64,000 nucleotides of DNA from Hevea brasiliensis (GCF_030052815.1 NC_079501.1:82099979-82163978); one strand, 5' to 3'. Shown: positions 23,057 to 35,812, counted from the first letter of the stretch. Numbers and translations are program-made. The notes: generated from the sequence alone by a model not told the origin.

Positions 23057-23447
23057 CACTTTGTTTGGGAGCAAGTTTTTGGGGGTAAGGTAAAGGTTTT
23101 TAATGTGATTAAGACATATGAACTTGTTTGGGAGGGGTGTCTTATAGGGAAGGTGAGGTTTTTGAGGGTTTTTGGAGGTTTAAAACTTTCAAAACCCTCA
23201 GTTTCTCAACCCACCAAATTAGGGCGTTGGGAATGTTTTTATAAAATAAATATTAGTTATTACCAATCTTTACCTTCCCATACCTTTGATCCAAATAACA
23301 CAAGGTTAGTAAACTATCATTTACCTCACCTTCCTCCTAAACAATGTAATATTAAAAAACCTTACCTTACCTTACCTTTCATTACTTTACCTTACCTTAC
23401 TTTAAATAACCTTACCTTACCTTATTACGCTCCTCTCAAATGAAGTG
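23057..23447. mobile_element. PIF/Harbinger-like MITE, 391 bp
   Basis: The ends CACTTTGTTTGGGAG and, reversed from the right, CACTTCATTTGAGAG agree at 12 of 15 positions and are flanked by TTA on both sides (23054-23056, 23448-23450). The right part carries a CTTAC-type short tandem array. It sits exactly at the broken edge of the host pseudogene, between it and the LTR element. The right terminus is less certain than the left, because ten of its bases also resemble host-gene sequence near 38020. Confidence 0.5.
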
Positions 23448-23456
23448 TTATGAATT

Positions 23457-24766
23457 TGTAACACTCTGTCCAATAGGAATAACACAACAAAACAAGATAT
23501 CCAATGGAAAAAAATAGCAAAGCAAGATAAAAAGCAAAAAAAGTTAAAAGAAAAATCATGGAACCTTCTACATATAAAGGAAAGAAAGGAAAATAGGATG
23601 CAACAACTTCACTTTCGTTCCTTTAGAACACCAAAACAGGGGAATAAGGATTAGGAGAAAGAGAGCACCTACTATACCCTAGAATCCAACTAGCTTCTAG
23701 CTATATCACAGAAAAATAAAAATAATCATAGCTTCAATCCTCTTATAACCTAGAATGAACTTTTCCACCATCACTCTAACCCGTGGATGTAAGCTTGAAC
23801 GGAAGGGAAAGAGGAATTAGTGCCATCTCAAACTCCAAATCACTCTAATCTTATGCTATGATGTTAAAGTTTAGGCAAGTATTTCCTGTAATATTGGATA
23901 TGCTGTAGAATTGAAATTAACTCATTTAATATTCAATGATGGTGATATTATGTTGAGTGAAACCTTATGGAGATTAATATATTGTTTATTTCCATTTAGT
24001 AGCCATTAATTTGTTCACTATGAGTGGAGGAATCCTAATATTAGCATCTATGACATTGCTTAAGCCTTGAATAATAGCATGGTCAATTTTAATGTTATGT
24101 AAACCAAATCATATTTCCTCACATACGTGAATATAAATATCCTTCTTTGGTGTATTAAGCTTTGCTGCAACTATGGAATTGATAGTTAGTATAACAATTG
24201 CCTAAGCTCTTTTTAAAAATATGTCCATGTCCAAATTATTTATGTGGTCAGTTTATCATAGAGGCAATGCTCTTTATGGATTGTTGAGTGCCCATTAGAG
24301 TTGTTAAGATTTTAGGAATGATCGACTCACATCGAAGTACTATAGAATTTCTCTTAATTTTTTAAAATAAACCATGCATTTCATATCCCTTATTTTTATC
24401 ATAGGACTTAAATTCCTTTCTTAAGATATCATTCTTTTTCTTTAATTCTAGGAAATGTTCTAGCACAAGCAGTAGATGCTAAGGGTTCTCCAACTGTCTA
24501 GACATTGTTCTATCTACAATACAAGTGAATGAATAAATATATAATACTAGTATTTTATTAAATTTATATTATATATGTTATTTTCTCATTATGCAAATGG
24601 GAAAAGAGAATGGTAGAGGATGAGTGTTTGGCAAGCATGGAGCTATATTCTATATATCAGTTGCATTTTAGTAGGTTCTATATGTTCCTTTAGCTATATT
24701 TTTAGGGAAAACTCTATCAGTTCTCCAGGTCATATCAGTCTCAATAGGTAGGGGATGAGTATGACA
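23457..24766 (+). mobile_element. LTR of palindromic LTR element, left arm
   Basis: Starts TGTAACAC and ends GTATGACA, followed within 12 bp by a primer-binding-like TGATATCAA. It is the inverted counterpart of 35813-38007, sharing long blocks such as GTCCAATAGGAATAACAC and GGAATCCTAATATTAGCATCTATGA in opposite orientation. It is about 0.9 kb shorter than that copy because an internal stretch is missing. The Copia element at 24781 is inserted just downstream, inside the element's primer-binding region. Confidence 0.65.
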
Positions 24767-24780
24767 TTTTATGATATCAA

Positions 24781-26890
24781 TGTTAGTAGTATGCCCTAGA
24801 GCATATCATTTAGTATGTATCTTGTACATGTTTTTATTAATAAAAGGCATTTCCACTTTTCCGTTTACATAATATATTTATGTGTAATAGAAAAGGTCCA
24901 TTGATATTTTGTTAGAAATTCTATTCTTAAGTTGTTAAGAATATGAGTGACAGTATTTCTAGTACAAAGTATCATAAATAGGTTCACAATCGAGGATACT
25001 TCATAATAAGGACATGACTTATCCAGAAAGATTGTATTCATGTTTGTTGCCAAGTTATTTATATGAGATATAAATAAGATGGAATGGTGAGTCTCATGCC
25101 ATATAACAAACATGATAGGCACTTATACATGATAAGTAGGCCGAACCAGTGACACTTATGACAAGCACATGGAGTTTACTCTTGTCAATGTTTTGTCATA
25201 AATCATATCAGTGCATATAATCTTTAGACCTGAGATAGCACAGTTATCTTGTATATAGGTAGTTTGAGTTTGATACTGCTTTTATACTTGTACTGTGTAT
25301 GGGTATATGGGCATGTGTTGGCTCCTACTAGTTATATATGGAGGTAGGTGTTGATCAAGATGGAATCTGTTCCTCTAAGTAAATAGAGATAAAATCCTAT
25401 GTTCATTTAATTGTTCTTGATGTTTCACGTTCCTGGCCAGGACAGATAGATTTATTCAGAAAAGAGTTTCTGATGAGAAAATCTTTTTAATCAAGAACTG
25501 GAATTAAAAGAGAACATAATATTCATAGCAAATGGGGTTTGACATAAACCATGACTCCAGCTTGAGTTGGGATTTTGTAACAGAGAGATTCTAGTGCATG
25601 GTAACATATGATTATAGGTTCATTTAAGGTAAACATTATTACTAATTGGGTGTCCATGGCATGCTATGCTAGGTGTTAACCATGGTCTATGAGTTGCATA
25701 AAATGATTTAGAGAAATCATTTATGGTAAGAAAGAGTTCTAATGATATTAAGAGTTGATATCATATCTCATTGCCAATTAGTGATAAGCCTAGTAAGTCA
25801 CACACATACACAAGTTATCGCCTATTTAAATATGATTTAATTAATTAATTAAAGAGTTTAATTGATTAATTAAATAGGTTTGGTTTGCAATTAGATTGCA
25901 AAGTCCCTAGCATGACTTGAAACCAAATCTAGATTATTGGATGTATAGTATAAGTTAAATTTATATTTAAAGTGTTTAAATATGAATTTAATTAATGAGA
26001 AATTAATTAATAAAGATTAATTAATTAATTTATATTTGATATAAATTAATTAGAAGAAGAAAAATAATTATTTTGGGTTGAGAACTCAAAATTAAAACAC
26101 AGGAGCATTTTGGTCATTTCACAGTATGACACGTGGCACCATAAGATGGTGACACATGGGATTACACATAAGCTTGCCAAATGTTTTTTTTTTAATCATG
26201 TAAGATGATTAAAATCAAGATTAAATGTAGGTTTGACACTTGGCACAATGTGATTGGGTCACTTAAACCTAGAGCTAATCAAAGGGTGACATGTGGCAAG
26301 GGTTTAATGTGTTAACCTAGCTATATAAGTGTTGTTATGAAAAAGAAAATACAACCAGCAGCCACTCCTCCTTTGTCACGCCATTTTGAGGCTCTCCATC
26401 TATTCTTCTTCATCTCTCATCAATTCAAAGAGATTAGCCATCAATCTCTTGAATTAAGAACACTAGAAATTGTTTCTAGTGTCCTGTTTACATCTCTAAT
26501 CTCTTAAAAGGCAGAACTTGAATTTCTAATTAATAGAAAAAGCTTTAGAAGCTGTTCAAGGGCTGCCATAGGTGTTCTTGGTGTGGACAAGCTAGAGGGA
26601 CAACATCTGGTGTCCTGAAGATGAATCTCAAAGGCACAGAGACGCTGCAATGCATCAAGAGGTTATGTAATCGTTCTTGATTTAATTTAGGGTTCTAAAA
26701 TTAATCTGATTAATTTAAAAATCTTAAATGGCAAATACAGATCCAAAAACATATTAAAAGAGTTTTAATATGTTGTTTATCATTGAAATCAAATAGATAA
26801 AAATAAATCTTGTATGATGCATGTGACCCTAGGTAAAAATTTTTGAATTCAATGGTATAAACTTGTGTTTTTCACGCTTCCGTTCCTTCA
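24781..26890 (+). repeat. Copia 5' LTR
   Basis: Begins TGTTAGTAGTATGCCC and ends CCGTTCCTTCA, directly before the primer-binding site. It contains a putative promoter-like CTATATAAGTG (about 26319-26329). Short minus-strand frames here are chance and recur in the other LTR. Confidence 0.92.
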
Positions 26891-26892
26891 AT

Positions 26893-26905
26893 TGGTATCA
26901 GAGCC
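26893..26905 (+). other. Copia primer-binding site
   Basis: TGGTATCAGAGCC, complementary to the 3' end of plant initiator methionine tRNA, lies two bases after the 5' LTR. Confidence 0.9.
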
Positions 26906-27129
26906 ACTATATTTTCCATTTAGATTGTTGATTATATGATTTAATTGTGTGTTATGATCATGAGATGATTTATCCATTGCTAGTTGTAATGGAGGTTTGG
27001 CGGCATGCTTGAAAAACACCATCAATGGTGTGCATGGTTTGGCTTCCACGGGTGGTTCAAGGTTTGGCTTTTAATTATGCAATTATTGTATGATCTAAGG
27101 CCTATTCTTTGACTAATTAAACTGTTTAA

Positions 27130-27500
27130 TTAGTAGTTTTAATCACACAATTAAATTATGATTCAAATCAAAATTTTAAAAATTATTTAAATGTGATTCA
27201 AATCTGAATTTTAAAAGTTGTTTGAATGTGATTCAAATCTGAATTTTTAAAGTTGTTTGAATCATATTTAAATTTGATTTTTTTAAAGTTGATTGAATAA
27301 TATTCAGATCTGATTTTTTTAAAAATGTTTGAATGTGATTCAAATCTGATTTTTTAAAAAATGTTTAAATGTGATTCAAATATGAATTTTAAGGTTATTT
27401 GAATGTGATTCAAATCTGAATTTTTAAATTTGTTTGAATGAGATTCAAATCTGAATTTTTAAATTTATTTGAATCATATTCAAATTTGGATTTTTAAGTT
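27130..27500 (+). repeat. Tandem repeats in Copia leader
   Basis: Seven or more imperfect units of about 35-45 bp built on GATTCAAATCTGAATTTTTAA and GTTTGAATG follow one another. A second repeated motif, GGATGTACCTGAG, occurs three times further down (about 28273, 28356 and 28467). Both lie in the 1.8-kb untranslated leader between primer-binding site and gag. Confidence 0.75.
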
Positions 27501-28681
27501 GAATATGAGATATTAAATTTAATTTAAGTATGTATGTTTTATTTAATTGTTAAATAGTGATATGCATGATAGATGATCATGGACTATAAAAGACCAATGT
27601 GATTGGATTTATTTCTTTTATGTTTCTTTGGGATTGTAAATTAATTAATTTATTTTAATTTATTTTGGGCATGTATTATTAAGTTTGTAATAATTTTTGG
27701 GTTGTAATTTCATTTATTTAAGTTCTTGTAAATTCGCCTTGGTATGCCAAGGATTACTATGTAATATTGGATTGCAAGAAGTTCAAGGAGGTCAAGAGCA
27801 TTGGTGGGACCAGTAGGAGGAATTCAAGATCAAGTGTTGATTATGTACTCCTTCAGTAACTCTTGTAAAATGAATGAATGAATGAAATGCACCTAGGAAT
27901 GCCCTGATTCAATTCTTGGTGGCTCAGAATTGAATCCCTTAGAAAGTCCATGATCATACCATATTTACTGCTTATCCATGAATGCATGAGATGTATGAGA
28001 ATGTATGCAATTATATGATATATGCATGCTAAATGGATAATGTGCAAAGTGAGACCTAAATAGTAATTAGGATGACCATAAAATCTTCCAAAAAAATAAT
28101 TAAGTTGGAAATGCTATAATTAAAGTAATTATAACATAGGCCCTCCATTGGGGCAATTATTTTAAGAAATTTTAAATAGTTGCATAAGATGCAATTAATT
28201 TAAGAGATTTTCTTAAGAATAATTGTTAAGCATGAGATGTTGTAAATATGTAAATGGTTTGGTGGCCAATATTGGATGTACCTGAGGACATTAAAATTAT
28301 TTGCATAATTACTGGCTCAATGGGATCAACTTAACTAATGCAAGATAAGTCAATAATGGATGTACCTGAGATTTTGAGCATTAGGGGCTAGGTAAAGGAT
28401 TGAACCTCACATGAGATGTGATGGGCAAGGAGTTGCTCACTTATAGTTTATTGTAATTCCAATAATGGATGTACCTGAGGATGATCAATAGAATTATAAG
28501 AATTCAATCACCCACTAGAAATCCATCCAACTATGATTTCCGTTTTCTACTTTGGAAGTGTAGGATTCGCTAAGTTAGTGGGTGGACCAATTTGATTAAA
28601 AGACCATAATCATTTTGGTTAATTACATGATACATTTACTAATTAATCTGGTTATTTTCTACAGTTAATTTTCTGATAAAA

Positions 28682-29530
28682 ATGAGCACAGAACAACCAC
28701 CACCATTCAATATCCTTGCAAGCATACTTGATCGCAATAGGTTGACAGGACCTAATCTCTCTGATTAGCTAAGAAATTTGAAACTTGTCCTGAACCTTGA
28801 ACATATAGGATATGTTCTAGATTCAAATGTTCCTGGTCCCTTACCTCCAGAGGCCACTCAAGAGGAACATGAAACTTTGGACAAGTGGAAGGAGCATGAT
28901 ATGAGAGCTAAGTGTTACATGCTTGCTTCCATGAGTAATGAGTTACAGAAGCAGCATGAAAATGTGCAGAGTGCAAGTGAGATTCTCCTTCACCTACAAG
29001 AGTTGTATGGTGAGCACAGTAGGAATGCTAGGTATGAGATATTTAGGCAGCTGTTCCGCATGAGGATGTCTGAGGGACAGAATGTTGGGGATCATGTCCA
29101 CAAGATGATTCGGCTGATTGAGCAGTTGGAACATCTTGACTTCAACATGGATTTCCAACTACAGATGGATTTGATCCTTCAGTCCCTTCCTGATTCTTTT
29201 GGGAATTTTGTGACAAATTTCCATATGACTAAACAGGAATGCACCTTAGCTGGTTTACTCAACATGCTGGTTATTGCCCAAAAGAATATGCTGGGCAATA
29301 AAGGAAAAGAGGTAGCTTTGATTGCTTCTTCTTCTGCTGGAAAGTCCAACAAGAAGAAGGGTAATAAGAAAAAGAAATCTCAGATTCCTAGTCCTTCCAA
29401 GAAAATAGCTAAACAGAAAAGGAAGACTAAAGCTGATGGAGGCAAAGGAAAGTGTTTCCACTGCCAAAAAGATGGGCACTAGAAAAGGAACTGCCCAGAG
29501 TATCTTGCTTCTCTGAAGGACAAGAAGGAT
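28682..29530 (+). pseudogene. gag: Copia gag region (UBN2-type) with two stops
   Basis: An ATG at 28682 opens M-S-T-E-Q-P-P-P-F-N and the frame continues into the nucleocapsid. The usual Copia gag body is seen: a helical segment with L-R-N-L-K-L-V-L-N near the start, L-Q-E-L-Y-G, E-G-Q-N-V-G-D-H-V, Q-M-D-L-I-L-Q-S-L-P, a Lys-rich linker and a CCHC knuckle (C-F-H-C, four residues, H, then C) near 29451-29492. Two in-frame TAG stops interrupt it, at 28766-28768 and 29479-29481. Each sits where the family has Trp. Product would be the virus-like-particle protein; intact translation is not possible. Confidence 0.9.
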
Positions 29531-29545
29531 ACACCTTCGGAAGGT

Positions 29546-32500
29546 ATGTCCATATCTTGTTATTTAGATTCTGATGATACTCATAGTTCATCTACAGCTT
29601 GGGTTTTAGATACTAGTGCCAGTTCTCACATTTCTAATGATATGCAGGAATTAGCAAATAGTAGCAGCTTGCGTTCTCAAGATGTTAGAGTCCGGATTGG
29701 CAATGGCTCAACTGTTGATGCTTTAGCCATAGGATCTAAATCTTTTTACATGTTTGGACATGTTTTGTGTTTGGATAATATTTTATATGTACCTGATGCT
29801 TTTAAGAACATCATTTCTATATCTAGTTTGACTAGAAATGGTTATGAATTTCGGTTCACAGATGATGTTTGCAATATTTATTTTGGAAATAAATATGTTG
29901 GTTCGGGTTATATGAATGATGGTCTTTATTATTTGGATAATAATGACAAACACAAATTGAATGCAAGTGATCTAAAAGAATGCAATGCCATGGTGAAAAC
30001 CAACTCAAGTTCAAAATATATTTGGCACTTAAGGTTATGTCATGTTGCAGAAGATAGGATTGCAAAACTGGAGAAAATGGGGATTCTATCCTCATTGGGC
30101 TCTGAGCCTACTCCAACTTGTGAATCTTGCCTTCAGGGTAAAATGACTAGATCACCCTTTGTTGGACAAGGGCTAAGGGCTGAAAATATTTTGGAGCTAA
30201 TACATAGTGATGTATGTGGTCCATTTAAGGAAATGGCTAAAGGCAGTTTTCATTATTTTATTACCTTTACTGATGATAAATCAAGATTTGGGTATTTGTA
30301 TTTGATGAAATACAAACACGAATCCTTTGAAAAGTTCAAAGAATTTAAATCTGAAGTAGAAAATCAAACAGGAAAGAGTATTAAAGCTCTTCGATCAGAT
30401 CGTGGAGGTGAATATTTGAGTACTGAATTTGATGAATACTTGAGAGAGCACGGCATTGTTTCCCAGCTGACTCCTCCAGGAATGCCACAGCTGAATGGTG
30501 TATCTGAAAGAAGAAATCGTACCCTATTGGATATGGTACGTAGTATGATGAGCTATATTGATATGCCAATCTCTTTTTGGGGATTTGCATTAGAATCAGC
30601 TTTGTATATTCTGAATAGGATTCCATCAAAATCAGTTTCTTCCACACCTTATGAGATATGGCATGGAAGAAACCAAATCTTAAGCATGTTAAGATTTGGG
30701 GTTGTCTAGCTTATATCAAAAAGCTGAACACTGATAAATTGGAGACCAGATCAGAAAAGGGTCAATTTGTTGGATATCCAAAAGATAGTTTTGGATATTA
30801 TTTTTATTTGCCTACTTCACAAAAGGTTGTGATAAGTAGAGATGCCACATTTCTTGAACAACAGTTTGTTCAAGAAGGAGGCAAAGGAAAGCAAATACAG
30901 TTAGAATTGGAGAATTCAGACCAACCAACAGATCAGATGGATTAGATCCATCTAGTCAACCGATATCCGTTAATGAAACATCTACAGCTGTTCCTTGTAG
31001 AACAATTAGGGTATCTCACCCACCAGTGAGATATGGTTTCCTTCATGAAGAAGAACAAGAGTTTTCTACTCATGAAGAAGTAGATCATGGAGATGATCCA
31101 CTTACCTATGAAGAAGCTATATCAGATATAGACTCTTCAAAATAGATTGATGCTATGAAATCCGAGATTGATTCCATGTATAAGAATCAAGTTTGGGATC
31201 TTGTTGACCCACCTGAAGGTATTGTACCTATAGGGAACAAATGGGTTTTCAAGAAGAAAATTGGTTCTGATGGAGAAGTAGAGACCTATAAGGCAAGGCT
31301 AGTAGCGAAAGGGTTTCGCCAAAGGCAAGGAATCAACTATGAGGAGACTTTCTCGCCTGTTGCCATGCTTAAATCAATTAGGATTTTATTAGCAATAGCT
31401 GCATACTATGATTATGAGATTTGGCAGATGGATGTCAAAAAAGCTTTTCTCAATGGATACATTGAAGAAAACATTTTCATGGAACAACCTAGGGGTTTTG
31501 AATCCCAAGATGGTTCCAAGGTATGCAAGCTAAAGCGATCCATTTATGGGTTGAAACAAGCTTCGAGGAGTTGGAACATCCGTTTTGATGAAGCCATTAA
31601 ATCCTTTGGTTTTATCAAAAATGAGGATGAGCCATGTGTATATAAGAAGGCTAGTGACAGTGCTATCACTTTCCTTGTCTTATATGTGGATGACATACTG
31701 TTGATGGGTAATGACACAGGTATGTTGACAACTGTAAAGGTATGGTTGTCAAATACATTCTCCATGAAATACTTAGGGGAGGCAACCTATATTTTTGGGA
31801 TTCGCATCTATAGAGATAGAGCGAAAAGAATAATTGGTTTATCCCAAAGTCTATACTTGGAAAAGGTGTTAAAGAGGTTTAACATGCTTGATTCCAAGAG
31901 AGGATTATTACTAGTGAGAAATGGTATCCACCTTTCTAAAGAGATGTCTCCAAAGACACCTGAAGAAAGAGATAAGATGGCCAGGATTCCATATGCTTCG
32001 GCTATTGGAAGTTTAATGTATGCAATGTTGTGTACTAGGCTAGATATCGCATATGCTATTAGTTTGACTAGCAGGTATCAATCCAATCCAGGTTTGGAAC
32101 ACTGGATAGCTGTCAAGAATATCCTTAAGTACTTGAGAAGAACTAAGGATTTATTCTTGATATATGGAGGTGGAGACTTGCAATTGGATGGTTATACTGA
32201 TTCTGATTTCCAATCAGATATCGATGATAGAAAGTCTACCTCTGGATATGTGTTCATTTGTAATGGAGGTGCAGTCAGTTGGAAGAGTTCCAAACAGAGC
32301 ACGACTGCAGATTCCACTACAGAGGCTGAGTATATTGTCGCATCGATCTTTGCAAAGGAAGCTGTTTGGATAAAGAAGTTCATGACAGAACTTACAGTAG
32401 TTCCTTCCATTGAGTCAGCAGTTCCACTACACTGTGACAACAATGGAGCAGTCATACAGGCTAAGGAACTAAGGTCTCACCAAAAATCCAAACACATAGA

Positions 32501-32671
32501 AAGGAGCTACCACATTATCAGAGAAATAGTTGGACGAGGCGATACAGCCATGCAAAAAAATAACATCAGCTGAAAAATCCAGCTAATCCATTCACTAAGC
32601 CTTTGTCACAAGCTTAGTTAGACCGACATCTTGAGAAGATGGGTCTAAGATATTGTAATGAATGGCTCTAG
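29546..32671 (+). pseudogene. pol: Copia pol: protease, integrase, RT, RNase H; broken
   Basis: The same frame as gag continues. The protease motif reads D-T-S-A, where G is usual at position three (about 29608). The pre-integrase zinc region has W-H-L-R-L-C-H and C-E-S-C (29999-30140). Integrase core acidic residues lie in H-S-D-V-C-G-P, F-T-D-D-K-S-R and N-G-V-S-E-R-R (30205-30510). RT has the Y-V-D-D-I-L-L box near 31685. RNase H runs near 32190-32540. Damage: a 1-nt frameshift near 30665, another near 30940, a TAG at 31143 in place of Trp, a frameshift in a run of A near 32555, and a TAG near 32616. Remnant coding ends at the TAG at 32669-32671. The catalytic motifs of integrase and RT remain readable. 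Confidence 0.92.
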
Positions 32672-32685
32672 TGCTAGTGGGAGAT

Positions 32686-34796
32686 TGTTAGTATTATGCC
32701 CTAGAGCATATCATTTAGTATGTATCTTGTACATATTTTTATTAATAAAAGGCATTTCCACTTTTCCATTTACATAATATATTTATGTGTAATAGAAAAG
32801 GTCCATTGATATTTTGTTAGAAATTCTATTCTTAAGTTGTTAAGAATATGAGTGATAGTATTTCTAGTACAAAGTATCATAAATAGGTTTACAATCGAGG
32901 ATACTTCATAATAAGGACATGACTTATCCAGAAAGATTGTATTCATGTTTGTTGCCAAGTTATTTATATGAGATATAAATAAGATGGAATGGTGAGTCTC
33001 ATGCCATATAACAAACATGATAGGCACTTATACATGATAAGTAGGCCGAACCAGTGACACTTATGATAAGCACATGGAGTTTACTCTTGTCAATGTTTTG
33101 TCATAAATCATATCAATGCATATAATCTTTAGACCTGAGATAGCACAGTTATCTTGTATATAGGTAGTTTGAGTTTGATACTGCTTTTATACTTGTACTG
33201 TGTATGGGTATATGGGCATGTGTTGGCTCCTACTAGTTATATATGGAGGTAGGTGTTGATCAAGAAGGAATCTGTTCCTCTAAGTAAATAGAGATAAAAT
33301 CCTATGTTCATTTAATTGTTCTTGATGTTTCAAGTTCCTGGCCAGGACAGATAGATTTATTCAGAAAAGAGTTTCTGATGATAAAATCTTTTTAATCAAA
33401 AACTGAAATTAAAAGAGAACATAATATTCATAGCAAATGGGGTTTGACATAAACCATGACTCCAGCTTGAGTTGAGATTTTGTAACAGAGAGATTCTAGT
33501 GCATGGTAACATATGATTATAGGTTCATTTAAAGTAAACCTTATTACTAATTGGGTGTCCATGGCATGCTATGCTAGGTGTTAACCATGGTCTATGAGTT
33601 GCATAAAATGATTTAGAAAAATCTTTTATAGTAAGAAAGAGTTCTGATGATATTAAGAGTTGATATCATATCTCATTGCCAATTAGTGATAGGCCTAGTA
33701 AGTCACACACATACACAAGTTATCACCTATTTAAATATGATTTAATTAATTAATTAAAGAGTTTAATTGATTAATTAAATAGGTTTGGTTTGCAATTAGA
33801 TTGCAAAGTCCCTAGCATGACTTGAAACCAAATCTAGATTATTGGATGTATAGAATAAGTTAAATTTATATTTAAAGTGTTTAAATATGAATTTAATTAA
33901 TGAGAAATTAATTAATAAAGATTAATTAATTAATTTATATTTGATATAAATTAATTAGAAGAAGAAAAATAATTATTTTGGGTTGAGAACTTAAAATTAA
34001 GACACAGGGGCATTTTGGTCATTTCACAGTATGACAAGTGGCACCATGAGATGGTGACACATGGGATTATACATAAGCTTGCCAAATGTTTTTTTTTTAA
34101 TCATGTAAGATGATTAAAATCAAGATTAAATATAGGTTTGACACTTGGCACAATGTGATTGGGTCACTTAAACCTAGAGCTAATCAAAGGGTGACATGTG
34201 GCAAGGGTTTAATGTGTTAACCTAGCTATATAAGTGTTGTTATGAAAAAGAAAATACAACCAACAGCCACTCCTCCTTTGTCACGCCATTTTGAGGCTCT
34301 CCATCCATTCTTCTTCATCTCTCATCAATTCAAAGAGATTAGCCATCAATCTCTTGAATTAAGAACACTAGAAATTGTTTCTAGTGTCCTGTTTACATCT
34401 CTAATCTCTTAAAAGGCAGAACTTGAATTTCTAATTAATAGAAAAAGCTTTAGAAGCTGTTCAAGGGCTGCCATAGGTGTTCTTGGTGTGGACAAGCTAG
34501 AGGGACAACATCTGGTGTCCTGAAGACGAATCTCAAAGGCACAGAGACGCTGCAGTGCATCAAGAGGTTAGTGTAATCGTTCTTGATTTAATCTAGGGTT
34601 CTAAAATTAATATAATTAATTTAAAAATCTTAAATGGCAAATACAGATCCAAAAACATATTAAAAGAGTTTTAATATGTTGTTTATCATTGAAATCAAAT
34701 AGATAAAAATAAATTTTGCATGATGCATGTGACCCTAGGTAAAAATTTTTGAATTCAATGGTATAAACTTGTGTTTTTCACGCTTCCGTTCCTTCA
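32686..34796 (+). repeat. Copia 3' LTR
   Basis: Begins TGTTAGTATTATGCCC after a purine-rich AGTGGGAGAT that can serve as the polypurine tract, and ends CCGTTCCTTCA before the ATCAA duplication. Confidence 0.92.
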
Positions 34797-34891
34797 ATCA
34801 AAGCATATGTTAAACGTTATGTAGACTCTTTTAGCATTAGTATAACTATTATATTCTGAAATTCAATTCTTTATGTTTGTTTTTTAGGATA

Positions 34892-35266
34892 ATGCCACCC
34901 ATAGCAATTAGTGGTAGAGGCCATGGTGCCAACTGTGGCCGTGTTGTTTATAGAATTAGATTAGTTAATATTGGCCAACCTCATAGGGATCCTCCTTTTA
35001 CACCTTCAGAAAAGGTGGCAGATCATGTTTTATCTAAGGGTGGAGATGGACAGAATGATTCTGTCTCTCACAGTATTTTTTCATGAGCATATTCAGCTAC
35101 ACCACCACCACTACCAGCAAAACTAGCATCTCGTGTTCCACTAGCAACACCTCCTATTCCACTTACAGCATCTCTCATTGCACTAGCAATTGCACCTCCT
35201 GTACCGCATGCAGTACTAATTATTCCATTCCAGTTGAACCCTGACTTGGGTGCTTTCGTGGCATAG
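34892..35266 (+). pseudogene. gag: Gag-like N-terminus of palindromic LTR element, left arm
   Basis: An ATG at 34892 opens a frame beginning M-P-P-I-A-I-S-G-R-G-H-G, followed by R-V-V-Y, D-I/N-I-G-Q-P-H-R-D-P-P and a Pro/Ala/Thr-rich tail. A TGA at 35084-35086 breaks it; the frame then continues to a TAG at 35264-35266. MPP-plus-GRG openings are typical of plant Gypsy gag proteins, but no capsid core, zinc knuckle or pol follows, so the superfamily is unproven. The element stops at the palindrome centre. Confidence 0.55.
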
Positions 35267-35364
35267 GTAGTTAAAGCAGTTGTTACAACAACTAACGTTC
35301 TACAACAACTAACATTCTACTATCTCCCACGAAACCTTAGGTTTAGCTGTAACAACAACTGTAA
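35267..35364. other. Centre of the LTR-element palindrome
   Basis: The point where the two arms meet. It holds a twice-repeated 18-mer (ACAACAACTAAC plus GTTCT or ATTCT) in the left half and its near-complement TGTAACAACAACTGTAACTACC in the right half. The exact joint cannot be fixed, because the last bases of the arms are low-complexity ACA repeats. Confidence 0.55.
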
Positions 35365-35708
35365 CTACCTATGCCGCAAAAGCAATTGAAATGGAATAGC
35401 TGGTACTGTAGGTGGTACATGAGGTGTAACTGCTGGTACAACAGGAGGTATTACAGGTGGAATAGGAGTTGCTGCTAGTGGAACAGGAGGTACTAGTGTT
35501 GCTAGAGGTGGTGCTGCTACTACTAGATATGCTCTTGATAAAACACCATGAGAGGTAGAATCATCATGCCCATATTCACCCTCAAGGAACACATGATCTG
35601 CCATGTCTTTTAGAGGTTTAACTGGAGGATCCCTATAAGGTTGGCCAATATCAGATAATCTAACTTTACAAACAACACGACCATGGGTGGCACCACAGTC
35701 TCTGGCAT
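35365..35708 (-). pseudogene. gag: Gag-like N-terminus of palindromic LTR element, right arm
   Basis: The inverted counterpart of 34892-35266. From about 35708 the minus strand reads R-D-C-G-A-T-H-G-R-V-V, then D-I-G-Q-P-Y-R-D-P-P, M-A-D-H-V-F-L-E-G and a Pro/Ala/Thr/Val-rich tail, ending at 35365. The first dozen codons are shortened relative to the left copy. No further coding is present. Both copies end at nearly the same residue, so the truncation predates or coincides with the palindrome junction. Confidence 0.55.
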
Positions 35709-35812
35709 TGTCCTACAAAACACACATAAAGAATGGAATTTCATAATATAATAGCTATACTGATGCTAAAAGAGTCTACAGAATCTTTAACCTATGCGTT
35801 GATACCATAAAA

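Larger units (their letters stand above)
24781..34796 (+). mobile_element. Complete Copia retrotransposon, 10.0 kb
   Basis: Two near-identical LTRs of about 2.11 kb enclose a primer-binding site, leader, gag, protease, integrase, reverse transcriptase and RNase H in Copia order. A perfect 5-bp duplication ATCAA flanks it (24776-24780, 34797-34801). By eye the LTRs differ at about 38 sites plus one indel, about 1.8%. With the commonly used rice rate of 1.3e-8 per site per year this suggests roughly 0.7 million years, an estimate that depends on the rate. It carries several in-frame stops and frameshifts, so it can now move only if proteins are supplied by relatives. Confidence 0.93.

Noticed and set aside
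23423..23457. LTR start at TATTACGCTCC rather than TGTAACAC
   Set aside because: The apparent outward homology with 38020-38034 is about ten bases; at the right side those bases read as host-gene codons, so they are not LTR sequence.
24865..25122. 85-residue minus-strand frame, repeated at 32770-33027
   Set aside because: Present in both Copia LTRs by identity of the LTRs; no domain and not expected in an LTR.
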